From contig NC_073746.1 of the NCBI RefSeq assembly GCF_029784135.1, positions 292,044,089 to 292,108,088 on the forward strand: a DNA stretch of 64,000 nt. The letters run 5' to 3'. The position numbers were made by a program, and so were the translations under genes. Every line of letters starts with the position of its first letter. Positions within the stretch are counted from its first letter, which is position 1. Of the stretch, positions 46,729 through 58,091 are shown piece by piece. The notes under the pieces are model-generated. The model saw only the letters and a program-made list of their open reading frames with translations. It did not search any database and was not told the DNA's origin. The DNA comes from Toxorhynchites rutilus septentrionalis (taxonomy: Eukaryota > Arthropoda > Insecta > Diptera > Culicidae).

Positions 46729-48597
46729 TTTTTTTTTATTTACAATTTTGGCTGTGAAGTTTATAAAAAACTGTAGCCAGCCAATCAGCTGGTGAATTCT
46801 TCTGGCGAGCAAGCATCTTACTACTAACTTAACTATACAATCATTATCTTAACGCTAATTCGATGTTCATGTGTGTTCACTATGAACTAATCTACGCAAA
46901 TTCTTCATAAATCTTACAATGTTCGTTTCTTGTTTCAATTCAGGAGGTAATGCATTAAATTTTATAATTCCAGTAAAAAATACATTTCTAGTTGCGAGTT
47001 CAGTTCGGGCTTTTTTACTACAAACTTATTCCTATTCCTAGTATTAAAAGAATGAATAGTATGTGCCTATACGAGTGGAAAATTGCATTTAATATAATTA
47101 TTCTTTATTTTAAAAATTAACAAAAGAACATTATATTTATGTAGCTTATTTAATGAAAGCAAATTTTCAGAATAGAAGTTTATTGTTGGCGTCAACATTG
47201 GAAGTTTTTTAATTATTTTAACTGTTTTGTTCTGCAGAACACTTAGTTCATTCATAAAAGTTGATCCTGCTGATCCCCATATACAATTCATATAGTTCAG
47301 ATGTGGAACTATGAATGAATTATAAACATTCCAACAACATTGAACATTAAGATAGTTTCTGGCTTTCTTTAATGCCAATATTGTAGGAGTTATTTTATTC
47401 TTTATTGTTTGTATATGTTGTTCCCATTTCAAAGTTTCATCAATTTTGAGGCCCAAATAATCGACAACATTAGCTTGCTTTAATATTCTATCACCAATTT
47501 GCAGACTAAAAGTTTGAGCTGGTTTTCCTCCTAATAAAATAATAAAATTTGACTTCTCGATATTAATTCGCATCATATTTGCAGCAAACCACTTTGGAAT
47601 AATATTTAAGTAATTTTTCATCATATTTTGAAGAGTAGTGAAGCTTTCTGCCCTATATTTCCATACGGCATCGTCTGCGTAGCATTGAAGTTCGCCTTCT
47701 AATTGTAAGCTAAAAATATCATTCAGAAAAATATTAAATAAAAGCGGTCCAAATATGGATTTTTAAGGAACACCAACGCCTATAACAGCTGAATTACCTA
47801 AAGTATCGCCTATACTGCAGAATTGTTGTCGATTTGTTAGATATGATTTTATCAGATCGATTGCAGAGACAGATAAGCCATAGAAACTCAGTTTATGCTG
47901 AAGAATTTCATGTGAAATACAATAGAAAGCCTTCGATAGATCAATAAAAATACAAGCTACATTATCACCTTCATCTAATCTATACCTCTAATCACATAAT
48001 TTATGAGCTCCAAAGAAGCTGATTCAGTACTGCGTTTTGGCATAAAACCGAATTGTCTGTCGTTTATTAATTGGGTTTGAATCATGTACGTTTTTAATTG
48101 CTGATTGAATTTTTTTTTTTGAATTTTTGAGATTCCTGGTAATATAGAAATAGGTCTATAGTTATAAAAATCTCGTGTCACGGTGTTTGTTACCAAACTC
48201 CTCCGAAACGGCTCGACCGATTTTGATGAAATTATACTCAAAATACTTGGTAGGTATGAGAATAGGTTGTAAACTGTATATGATACCGGTAGGATACCGA
48301 TAACCATACATTTAATACCGAATAGGGTGGCTCTATGCAAAAAAAAAAAGATCTGGATATTTTTTTCAAAAATTTGACTTCATACCATACATATAACCTT
48401 AAATTTTGACCCCAATTCCCTATTTTTAATTGCGATTTTATTATTTTTGTGTCAAAAATATTCTAATAATTTAACCGTTGTTCGTTTTTTCAACAGAACG
48501 AATCCATTTAAGTTGTTCAGTGACTGATGGCGTAAAGCCCACTTCATTGAACATCCATCTACAAATACACAAGTAACATCAATTCATCTAAAGCAGG

Positions 48598-48776
48598 GAG
48601 CATCTCCGACGAGCTGGAAGCCTTTTTGAATGAGCACAATGAGTTATCGAAATTCTTCAAATCACATTTGCTCGGATTACAAAATGACAATCACGCTATT
48701 GCCATCAACCCTGATAAAATATCAGCTGGAGAGCACGTGTGTAGATCCAAAGCACAAGCGCTACTGGAATCATGAT
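48598..48776 (+). pseudogene. Helitron replicase-helicase, N-terminal fragment
   Basis: The open stretch reads ELEAFLNEHNELSKFF ... NDNHAIAINPDKISAGEHV. It matches the conserved N-terminal region of Helitron proteins in which a 'NNELVRLFK' block is followed by 'I-AD--P-GEH-RRYN'. It ends at a TGA at 48774-48776. The HUH nuclease and helicase domains do not survive. Confidence 0.75.
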
Positions 48777-48872
48777 AGCACGGTGACACGAGAAATTTAA
48801 TGCGAAGAAAAAACAATAATCTGGAATTCATCGTTGACACACACCGTTCATACGACCCTCGCTATGTTCTTC

Positions 48873-49054
48873 TACAATGGCACTAACGTTCCCAAGGTTT
48901 GCCTTCTCAACGTAGTACTACTTGCGTCATTTTATTAGTAAATAGTTGAGATTTCTATGAGAACAATACGCCTTGAATGTATTCTGGAGTGGCAAGCTCA
49001 AGAATACGCGTGACTACAGTGCAAGTCAGAAGGGTTTCTTTAACGAAAAATCTC
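48873..49054 (-). mobile_element. SINE fragment, head missing (Feilai-like)
   Basis: On the minus strand it matches the body of the SINEs at 23552 and 60632, through CGCCTTGAATGTATTC-type, GAATACGCGT and CAACGTAGTACTACTTGCGT blocks. The tRNA head with A- and B-boxes is absent. It lies inside the Helitron. Confidence 0.8.
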
Positions 49055-49217
49055 TTGCATAAACATTAGACCAACGAGACCCGGTCACAGATACTTAATT
49101 CAATATGAACATCATTTCTCATTTTGATTTAATATTTATGAACATGCGACGAAACAAACAGAGGGCGCGTTCGAAGGATTTTTATGTTTATCATATGGTG
49201 ATTTGACATGGTCAAGA

Positions 49218-49390
49218 AACGCCAATTCAAGATATCGTAGGCTGTGCCAACAATTTATGGTCGACATATACGCGAAGGTAGAGATTGAACGACTGCAATT
49301 CTTACTACACAATTAACAAAAGCGGTGCGAGGAATAATACATTCACTTGCGAGACACTATCATGAGCAACGCCGACACAGCTTTAGTTAT
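49218..49390 (+). pseudogene. Helitron replicase-helicase, second fragment
   Basis: One frame gives QQFMVDIYAKVEIERLQF, then after two stops YIHLRD. This matches the highly conserved Helitron segment of the form QQ(F/Y)-VD-YAKIE-ERL-(F/Y)IR and EEYIHLRD. The flanking sequence keeps only traces of the family. Together with the upstream block it shows the insert is a decayed autonomous Helitron, not a short non-autonomous copy. Confidence 0.85.
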
Positions 49391-50899
49391 AGCCAGGCCA
49401 AAGCGCAATGCATTGTCATGACATTGCGCGTGTGTTCAAACACAAAATTAAGTTCGATCGTATTCGTCCCCACATATTGTTGGTTGTATTCTGTTGAATG
49501 GAAAAAGCGCAATTTTGCATTCTGTTCAAGCTCAAGTCCAATCGAGTTGAGCAAATGTGACAACCTTGCCACGCAATTCGACGTAAACAACATTGGTCTC
49601 CATGTTCCATTTCTATGAATCAAAAATAGTAATGGCTTTTCGGGTGGAATAAACACGCAAAATTTAGCATTCAAACACATTCAAAACAAATTTAGCATCC
49701 AAACGAAATCGAATAATAATTTTCATTCAAATTTCAACAATTTAGAATTATTTCCGGAATTATGCCGATCAGATAGAGAGTAAATTGAACCACAAATACG
49801 GATGACTTATTTTGACCATTGTTTCGCGACAAGGTGAACGAATTTAAGAGTGTAAAAGTCGATTTCGATCGAATTGTAAAATCCGATCACTCATATGCAT
49901 ATATGAATATTGAGTTCTACAAATCGGTGAAGAGTAATAAAAACTTCCATGAATAAAGGAAGCAATATGGCTGTGTTTCAAACTTAGATTACCGATGTGA
50001 ATACTCCTCGATTGAATGACAACGCGATTCCAAACAGGCCGATTAATCAGCTCCATTGAAGTTAGCTGGCGTATCGCTGTTTTCCAATTTATGAACGAAA
50101 CCAAGCTGTTATAAACTGAGCCATGTTGAAAATCACATGCACGTATTTTCTAACAAGGAGAGAGCAATAAATATTGATTTTCTATATTTCATTTTTTCTA
50201 CTTTACGACAAACTTATATTACTTTTTTCAGTTGACGTTTAACTTTTAAGAGATCAAACATGTCAGTTACGTTAATGAAATACACCAAGAAACATCATAT
50301 AACCTTTCGTTCAAATCATTTAATTCGTTTTTTTATCGTTTTTTTATCACATTCGATTTATTTTGAAGATCGTTAAAATTTTCAAAAACACGTACAATAC
50401 ATTAGTGTGTTCTATTCAACACCCAAAATATTCACTACAAATAATTTATTTGGCAGAACGACGTTTGCCTGGTCAGCTAGTAGGTCTATAGTTATTTTTT
50501 GACAATTTTTCTCCAGATTTGAATAGAGGTACAATTTTCGCAATTTTCAAGCAGTCATCAAAGATGGACGTTTCAATAATACGGTTAATCAATTCTGACA
50601 ATTTCAGGGCAATAACATCCTCATAGTTCTTCAGGAATCTTACAGATATTTTATCAATTCCCAAAGCAGCAGACAAGTTTAAAGTGTTAAGTACAGTTTT
50701 CACCGTATTGACATATTTTCTAACGTATTTGCTTTGTAAGTAAAAAAATTGAACAGTTGCCATGTAAGATCATTTCATGCGTTGTAATAGATTATGTTCT
50801 TCGTTACAAGTCACTTTGATGATCGTCCCTTTAACGTTTGATATGATGCCTAGGACTACCAAAATATTTGAACGAATGAATTTTCAAACGATCATTGTA

Positions 50900-51861
50900 G
50901 GGTAAATGATCTTGGTTTGTCCAATTTGGGGTGTTTTTACGCAACTAGTAAATGCAAATCGATTTTTCTTCATGAAAATCACACATAATCGATACGAGTT
51001 TGGGTTTGTTGAAAAGCCCCAAGTCTCTAGTTGCTAATACTACCATAAGGTGTTGAAATTATTCACATTTTTTTTTTAACGATTTTCCTTAAAGAAGAAT
51101 TATGATCATGGTTTGACCACCCCTGATCATGGTTTGCCCAAAAAAATTATCATGGTTTGTCCGGTTTTAGAAATCTCCATTTTTGAATGAAAACATTCGA
51201 ATTCACAATTAGATGTTGCATTTATCATTGCTTGAGTTTACTGTCATCATATTGATTCATTCATAATTTAGGCTTTCTTCAGAATATTGCCTTTTCTTGG
51301 GCATTTTAGAAGTGTTCACCGCAACACAATCAACACAGAAAAACCATACTTCTGCTATGCGCGAAGCACACCATAAACAAACATAAACAAACTGCAGCGC
51401 GCCAAGCGGTTGCCATAGAAATCATGTGGACAAAACAACATTATTGAATTGGACAACTCATGATCAGAATTGAGTTCAACAAAATGCGTTAATTTAATGG
51501 TTTAGCTATGTAAATCCGATACAAATGGTGAGCAAGCATGATGTTTACAATATTTATAAGTGTTGTAATCCAGAAAAGGTCTGAATACGTGCCAAATAAT
51601 CATCTGGTGATCGATTAAAAGTTAGCTCGAATGAGGGGCGCATTGACACAAATAGAAGGTGTATTTTATAATCCTTTAAAACATGTGATTTCGTAAAAAT
51701 ATACTATCAAACTACTATAAATCATGTAAAAGGCAATTTCATTTATATGTTTCGAAACATTCGAAGGCCGTATTTGACACAGGAGCGCTGAATTAGAGCA
51801 TTCAAAAAAGTGGGCAAACCATGATCATATTTTCGACTGGACAAACCAAGATCATTTACCC
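50900..51861. repeat. 962-bp MITE-like element with GGGTAAATGATCTTGG ends
   Basis: A 23-bp terminal inverted repeat beginning GGGTAAATGATCTTGGTT is perfectly conserved at both ends. TA flanks both sides (50898-50899, 51862-51863). Sub-terminal copies of ATCATGGTTTG occur near 51105, 51122, 51146 and inverted near 51815, so the ends are repeated inwards. No coding sequence was seen. Good ends suggest relatively recent insertion. Confidence 0.8.
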
Positions 51862-51944
51862 TATTTTTAAATTATTGCATTTCTTATGTGTTATGTAGTT
51901 TTCGAGCCGCGAAAGTTCATTAACCTCTATTATCTAAATGACGA

Positions 51945-52575
51945 TTTTCCCACGCTTCTCAGTTTAGAAGTACGTTTTAAGGAAACATTCCGGTCTTCAC
52001 GAAGACAAGCGAGTACAAAAGTACTCGCAGCTTGCATATATTTGCATAGCGGATTCCCCAAGCGGATCTTTATTTTGAAAATCATCTTAGGCGGCTCGCA
52101 CACCGGAACAATAAGCGACTAGCAAACAGCAATGCGCAATAAGCAACAGGCAACATATTTTGTTGTACTTCGCATACCAAAGCAATGAAAACGCCTGACA
52201 CTATACAAACAATCTGAGTAATGAACGAAACTTGCCAAATTATGGGCTTTTTTCATTGCTTTTCAACTGACACGTTGTGTTGCTAGCGATATATGTTGCT
52301 CAATAAAGGCGATAGCGATGTGCGAGATCAACAAAAATGCAATGGAAAACCCCCATTGGCGATAATATTGCTTATTGCATGTTACTAGTTGCTAGTTGCT
52401 TATTGCTCCGGTGGCTCGTACTTAGGGAACGAATTTCGGTGGGAATAAGAATACCCCCAACTTACATGTATTTCCAAAGCGGATTCCCCCAGGCACATTG
52501 ATTTTGAAGTCCGTTTTAGGGAAACACTGCTTGCATGTATACTTGCAAAGCAGATTCCCACAGGAACATTTATTT
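51945..52575 (+). repeat. Tandem-repeat family B array, split by a MITE
   Basis: The units share GCATATATTTGC, GATTCCCC and TTTTGAAGTCCGTTTTAGGG-type blocks with the arrays at 21, 26.5 and 58.5 kb. The 331-bp insert at 52091-52421 interrupts a unit exactly at its TTAGGGAAC block. Removing it restores the unit order. Confidence 0.75.
52091..52421. repeat. 331-bp MITE with TTAG target duplication
   Basis: The left end GCGGCTCGCACACCGGAACA and the right end (inverted) GTACGAGCCACCGGAGCAAT share ACCGGARCAATAAGCRACTA. TTAG is repeated on both sides (52087-52090, 52422-52425); a TTA target duplication suits PIF/Harbinger-type MITEs. It sits within a tandem-repeat unit and encodes nothing. Confidence 0.85.
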
Positions 52576-52582
52576 AGAACAG

Positions 52583-52877
52583 CTGGATGCGTGGATGCTG
52601 TCTGAAAAACGGTACCTAGCTGGTGGTATCGGTTCTGAAGCAACGGGGTGTCGCAGAACGAATCCCAATATTAATATTCTGGAACTTTAGGGCAATACCT
52701 AAAGCGTTATAAGGGTTCTCGAAAACTAAAAAAATTATAAAAATTATCAGCATGTGTAAATAAATTATCTAAAGCGTCTCTAAAATTATCTAAAGGTTTC
52801 GTTCAGCGACACCCCGTTGCTTCAGAACCGATACCACCAGCTAGGTATCGTTTTTCAAACAGCATCCACGCATCCAG
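52583..52877. repeat. Near-perfect 80-bp inverted repeat (hairpin), 135-bp loop
   Basis: Arms 52583-52662 and 52798-52877 match at 77 of 80 positions by my alignment. They begin CTGGATGCGTGGATGCTGT and end TCGC(A/T)GAACGAA. A transcript across it would fold into a long stem. Downstream of the right arm the sequence stays open on the minus strand to 53147, but I do not recognise that frame. Confidence 0.92.
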
Positions 52878-53149
52878 GCGTTTTTTTAATTCTGCCGAAT
52901 CGGTCGAGTAGATCCTGAGATATCGATACCACCAGTTGAAAAAAACATGTTTCAGTAATACTATAACCCTTGAGGTGACTTCATACTTTTGCCTGTAACT
53001 TTCCAATGAAATCAAATATCGAGAAATGCTTCTAGGACAACATTTTTGAGGGCATAAGCTTCCCAAAAATGCAAAAACCAAAAATCCAATTTTTTCGATT
53101 TTCCAGACCGGGTCCTCCTTAACTTGTAAGAACTTTGTATAGAACAAAA

Positions 53150-55726
53150 ATCAAATGGAATAAACATATTATTATGAAACAACAATGCGAGTATAGAACA
53201 GAACATTTCATGTTCCTTAACATTGTTTTTGGATTGAAACATGAGCCCACACGTACATTCAAAATAAACATAAAATGAGTCATAAATAATAAACCACTAA
53301 TCGTTCTATTTTGAAGAAATATTATTGGTCTAGGTCCATTTCATCATTAAATCAACAGTACCGCGGTATATGTGTCGAATCAATCAAGACCGATCGATAG
53401 TACAACCATACCTCCACTGTCGGATACAGCACTTAAAAAACTAACCACACGTTCCAGCCGCGACAGCTAACCGTTCTGAATATGTAATTATGGGAGGAAA
53501 TATTTACTGGTGATGAGTTTGGTTCGCCACACAATTATGCGATGCACGAAGAAATAAAAACAACCCGTTCGCAATCACGGCGGTTTGATGCTTCTGCACT
53601 CATGTGATTTGCATATATAAACCACCATCAGCCGTTTTTTCGGATTGGTTTTGAACTGAATACCAGTCGTTGAATGTTGTTTAGAGATGCATGGGACACG
53701 ACGCTTTCGAGTTTTTTTTGTCAAGAAAAAAATTGAATTCAATCCGCGCAACTAGCCGCCATCCGCAATCAGCTGGATTTGAGCGAATACATGCAATCCC
53801 CGGTCTTATCAATGTGAGGTCATCCGATTGGAACGTTGCCCTGGCCGTATCACAAACACGGGGTGACAAAATTAAACACGTTTCGTACTGAAGAAGAAAA
53901 TATAAAGACAAACAAAACAAAAACAGTCGCAATCCGAGTGCGACCTTTTGGAAGCTAGCTAAATCCATGACCTTCATGGTCATTAGTCCCACGCTCGATG
54001 GAGTCTGCCTTATCAAAAAAAAACTCGGTATTAGTACACCCGGTGGGTATCGATTTTGTTTTTTTTTTTCAAAGTTGCCATACGGTCACTCCATCATATT
54101 TTTTTTTATTTATCCACCATAAGTAATGTGAATATATATTGTTGGGCATATTTGCACTGTTTCTTTGCCAAGAAGGAGGCTCGCGAAACTCATGTAAGAA
54201 TTGGTGTTATTTGAAGGCACGTTGAAACCTCAATAATTGAAAGAATACGAACCTTCCAATATTTAGATCGTTCACTTATAATCGAAACACTGTAAACAAT
54301 TTCTTCGAAACACACAAGGTTAGTGTATAATATTACAATTTACGGGATAATTTATCTCAACTTTCCGCTGAACCGATGTAACAGCAACCCGAAGCATAAC
54401 AACATCAGGTCTACCTTGCTGCGAGCAAAAACGCATCACAAGAAGAGGTAGCAATAAATTGCTCTAGCGCACATATTCAACCACAATATCGATTTACTTC
54501 TAGGTGACTTCCCTTACAGTGGTTAGATGACCTATTGTGACATACTTTCAAGTGGTTGGCTGATCGTTGGCCTTCAGTGAGAGTCTATAGGTACTGATGA
54601 AAAACGTAACATTATGGAAACGACCAGACAGGAGTTAAATACCACATTGCAATTCGAGTTTTGATTTGACTGTTTCACATAAATAAGTCAGATAAATCTT
54701 TCCGACATGCGTATCTTTGGATTAACCGTTCAAAATGAGGCGTTTACGTGGCATCTAAATCTTTTTCAAGTACAGCAGAACGCCGATTATTCGCGAGCGG
54801 ATGATCCGCGGTGCAGATTATTCGCGACAGCGAGTTTCATAGTAATTCTGTAGGCCTTCCCGAGATTTGTCAGTTAGTGACAGGTTCACGCTCTTTTGTT
54901 TTGATCATGACTTTCAGATTATCTGGCCACTGGTATATACAACCTTATAGATAGATAGTTTAATGATTGTTTTCTGTATTGATAAAACATAGTTTTCATG
55001 CTGATATACCTTTTTTTCGTATTTGCACCTTGTTGTTAGTTCTTTATTGCTCAAAACTATACCGAACAGTACCTGTCAGAAATGCTTCGATGTTTGGTAA
55101 AAGCTAGGAACACCAACTGTCCAGATTTAACAGGACATGTCCTGATTCTGAGATCCTTTTGGGGTGTCCTGATTTATTTTCATATTCCAGCATTTGTCTT
55201 GAGCGAGCGCATATAAAGTGGGAATTGCATCTTACACGAGATCTCCCATCTGTTTTCATTCAAAGCTTTTGTGTTTTACCGGCCGCGGGGTTGTTATTGT
55301 GGTGTATCTCGATATTTCAAGTTGATGTTTTTAAATGTGTCACAGAAATATCATTTGGTCGGCGTTAAGTCAGAGCGGACCAAGTCGCAAAATTAAAAAT
55401 TTCGAGTTATTGATTGCATTAGGTTAAACATTCCACATTCCACATTTATCAGATTTGGAAAATCAAGCGTACATCAGGAATAACTTATCGCAATTGTTTT
55501 GAACGCTCAATGAGAACCCCTTAAAGCACCAAACTTCAAACTCGTTTTCTCGAAATCATAAAAATGTCACATGGTCCGGTCTAACTTACACCGACCATTT
55601 AATCAATGAATTGCACCGTTAGTATCCTTGTGTCACAGAAGGACGTAATGATTCTGAGGCTAAATGCTGCATATGTGACTCATACATGTATTTTGACTAA
55701 GGACTACGTCTTTGATTTAAGTATTA
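53150..55726. other. Unassigned DNA
   Basis: A TATATAAA at 53614-53621 sits in a moderately GC-rich stretch (53360-54020) and could mark a promoter, on weak grounds. A pogo-like end with CGATTATTCGCG occurs twice near 54790-54830. The block at 54886-55030 is shared with 37313-37480. No coding region is supported. Confidence 0.25.
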
Positions 55727-56200
55727 CTAGCTGACCCGGAAAACTTCGTCCCGTCCAAAATTAATTTTTCGTTATCACATCCACGTTTTTCTACTAAGCG
55801 CACGTTCATGGGTCCAATCGCAGAACTGTTCATTGATTGATCTTCTAATATACCCTTTCAAATTATTAATTACTATAAAATTTCAGTACTTCTACCAAAA
55901 CTCGACATCTCGTGCAATATTTTTCATCCACTTGCAAATAACATGTTTCTCCGTTACATGGAATAAATGTTTGCTACAGAAAATATGATAGAATGAAGAC
56001 AGCCCTAAATCGGACAATTCCATTCTCGAGTTTTGCTCTTATCAACACATTCGGCGATCCGAATTTGCTTGAATAATTCTCGAGTAATGCAGAAATTTGT
56101 GTTTCATTTGTATGGCAGCAAAACTCGATAAAGGAATACAGGTCGTACTCGATTATCCGGAGTATTGATTTTTTTTCACTCCGGATAATCGAATCATAAA
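55727..56200 (-). mobile_element. Non-autonomous Helitron tail
   Basis: On the minus strand it ends GGTCAGCTAG (CTAG at 55727-55730) followed by T, after the conserved GGGACGAAGTTTTCCG. Internal blocks match the elements at 23222-24114 and 61590-62184. A perfect 15-bp inverted repeat (TCGATTATCCGGAGT, 56149-56163 and 56178-56192) lies near its inner part. The 5' end could not be fixed. Confidence 0.7.
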
Positions 56201-56839
56201 AAAAATTAAAAAAAAGGAAAATAACTATGATTTGCACTGATTTATTTGTATATTACAGTGTCGTAGCCAGAAATTGTCTGAGGAAAGGAGTTATGTTTTG
56301 AAAATCGAAAAAAAAGTCACAGGAGGGTTGTGTCCGAGACACGACCGCATAGTTCACGCAGGATTCCGTAAGACTATCTGTTGATTTTTGGTGTTTGAAT
56401 TACATCGTTAAACTCTTTGATAAAGATTTGGTGGCCCTGAAAAGGGCAATTTTGTTTGGTTGTTGGTTATTGTTTGTTCACTCCACCAGTGTTTACCGAG
56501 TGATGATGACAGAAGTTTGGTAAACAGTCGTTGGGTGGTGCGTATCAAATAGAAGATGCCGAAGTGGAATGAGATGTAATGACAGCCGCCCTCTGTGACC
56601 CTAGATGAGATGCCTCCTGTGTTATGTATGGATGAAATAAAGGAAAAAACTCACCAATGTAATATTAGATAATTACCAATACAGAACACAATTGTCAATT
56701 TTTCTCATCAGGAAAAACATGTTATTTCAATATAGAGAAAACATATTTTAAATGGAAAAGGTAATTTTGTTTTATAATTTTTACTTTCTGAGTGTTTATT
56801 CAACCCGATGCGAACATTAAATGAACTAACAACACCTAA
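56201..56839. other. AT-rich DNA, nothing recognised
   Basis: No coding region or element with defined ends was found before the mariner element. Confidence 0.3.
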
Positions 56840-56841
56840 TA

Positions 56842-58089
56842 TTGGGTTGGGGAAAAAGAAATTTCGTATTTCTGATCGAAATTTGACGCTTTATTTAACA
56901 TACATAAAATTATCTAATTTAAGTTTAATATGCGCCGTTTTATCCGCAAACTTGTTGCCATTTAGAAGGCAACTTCAGTATCCCCCCCCCCCCCCCTCCT
57001 TATTTGCAAAAAACTCAGGCAGCCAGATTTCGCAAGCCTCTTTTGAGGCCAACTTAGTATCACCAAGAGCGTTTTGCATTGACCGGAAGAGATGATAATC
57101 ACTTGGAGCCAGTTTCGGACTATACGGTGGGTGCAATAGGACATCCCATCCGAGCTCCCGTAGCTTCTGGCGGGTCATTAAAGATCTGTGAGGCCGAGCG
57201 TTGTCCTGACCATTCCTATTGATCATATCTGGCCGCTTCTGGTCAATCGCCTGCTTCAAACGGTCAAGCTGCTCACAGTAGAGAACCGAGTTGAGGGTCT
57301 GGACATAGTTGAACAGCTCATAGAGGATGATTCCCTTCCAATCCCACCAAACACACAGCAAAACCTTCCTGGCCGTCAATCCGGGCTTGGCGATGGTTTA
57401 GGCCGGCTCACCGCGCTTCGACCACGACTTTTTTCTCTTTAGGTTGTCGTACGTGATCCATTTTTCATCACCAGTCACCATCTTCTTCAAAAATGGGTCG
57501 AGTTCGTTCCGTTTCAGCAGTGCATCGCAGACGTTGATTCTGTCTAAAAGATTTTTTGCGTCAACTCGTGTGGCACCCATACATCCAGCTTTTTTTGGAA
57601 TCCAATCTTCTGCAAATGGTTCCAAACGGTTTTATTGTCTATACCCAGTTTCTGGCCAATCGAGCGAGTGCTTACATGCTGGTCTACTTGGATGATTTCA
57701 GCGATTTTATCGGTTTCCACGACGATTGGTTTACCAGTACGGGGTGTATCTTCGACAACCACTACACCAGAACGAAATCGATCAAACCAACGCTGTGCTG
57801 TGCGAATCGTTACAGTATCGGTTCCATAAACTACACGAATTTTTTCGGCCGCCTTCGTAGCAGTTTTACCTCGCATGTAATAAAAACGAAAAATATGGCG
57901 AATTTCTCACTTGGTGGACTCCATCTTTGACGCGCTATAACTTGAGACTGAAAAGGAAAATCACAACACTGTCACTTGTAGCACGATTGTCGTCTTTAAA
58001 TAGCTTTCAATGCGATAAGTACAACACAAGATATGTTTAAGTGTTGCTATATATTGACAATATACGACATTTCTTTTTCTCCAACCCAA
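56842..58089 (-). mobile_element. Mariner (DD34D) element, near full length (1248 bp)
   Basis: The ends TTGGGTTGGGGAAAAAGAAA and inverted TTGGGTTGGAGAAAAAGAAA form a 28-bp terminal repeat with two mismatches. TA flanks both ends (56840-56841, 58090-58091). The length is normal for mariner. The transposase is on the minus strand and broken. Confidence 0.93.
56930..57924 (-). pseudogene. Mariner DD34D transposase, several breaks
   Basis: The expected start is ATG at 57924-57922 (MESTK), immediately followed by a TGA as codon 6. Further pieces are a helix-turn-helix region with RTAQRWFDRFRSG and STRSIGQKLGI (57544-57876), and VTGDEKWITYDN with the first Asp. Then come GQDNARPH with the second Asp and PPYSPKLAPSDYHLF with the third, 34 residues after the second. 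Breaks include a frameshift near 57550 and a possible short in-frame loss before QDNARPH. A run of fifteen C (56982-56996) lies where the C-terminal coding shifts frame. SPDLAPSD, usual in the family, is SPKLAPSD here. Confidence 0.92.
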
Positions 58090-58091
58090 TA

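Larger units (their letters stand above)
48171..50480 (+). mobile_element. Helitron, degenerate former autonomous copy
   Basis: The 5' end is TCTCGTGTCACGGTG after an A (48170). The 3' end is GGTCAGCTAG (CTAG at 50477-50480), followed by T (50481), as Helitron insertion between A and T requires. Two blocks of the Helitron replicase protein survive (48598-48776 and 49218-49390), so this was once an autonomous element. A SINE fragment lies between them. It disrupts the CR1-like LINE, so it is younger than that LINE. Confidence 0.85.
46729..50763 (-). mobile_element. CR1/L2-like non-LTR retrotransposon, truncated and split by a Helitron
   Basis: The 3' poly(A) end appears as the T run at 46729-46737 (minus-strand element). 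The coding part runs to at least 50763, where it is truncated. The two halves, 46729-48165 and 50481-50763, are separated by a Helitron. They share the 15-bp sequence TAGGTCTATAGTTAT, which encodes part of the RT motif NYRP. No endonuclease or first ORF remains. The lack of RNase H and the RT pattern point to the CR1/L2/Jockey side of LINEs. Confidence 0.85.
46860..50763 (-). pseudogene. CR1/L2-like reverse transcriptase remnant
   Basis: Reading the two halves in order, the protein has LSAALGIDKISVRFLKNYED (about 50640-50700), VPLFKSGEKLSKNNYRP (about 50485-50530), then FGFMPKRSTESASLELINYV in the second half. FIDLSKAF follows near 47940, the GVP-(Q)GS region (near 47765) has a stop where Gln is expected, and the catalytic YADDA is intact (47668-47681). 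After that a continuous 185-codon stretch (47067-47624) covers the thumb and C-terminal region. Frame changes and stops occur throughout, so it is not functional. A Helitron of 2.3 kb interrupts it just after NYRP. Confidence 0.85.

Noticed and set aside
49325..49680. Two overlapping 97-codon open frames on opposite strands
   Set aside because: They lie in the decayed Helitron. Only the short segment QQFMVDIYAKVEIERLQF just upstream is homologous to a known protein.
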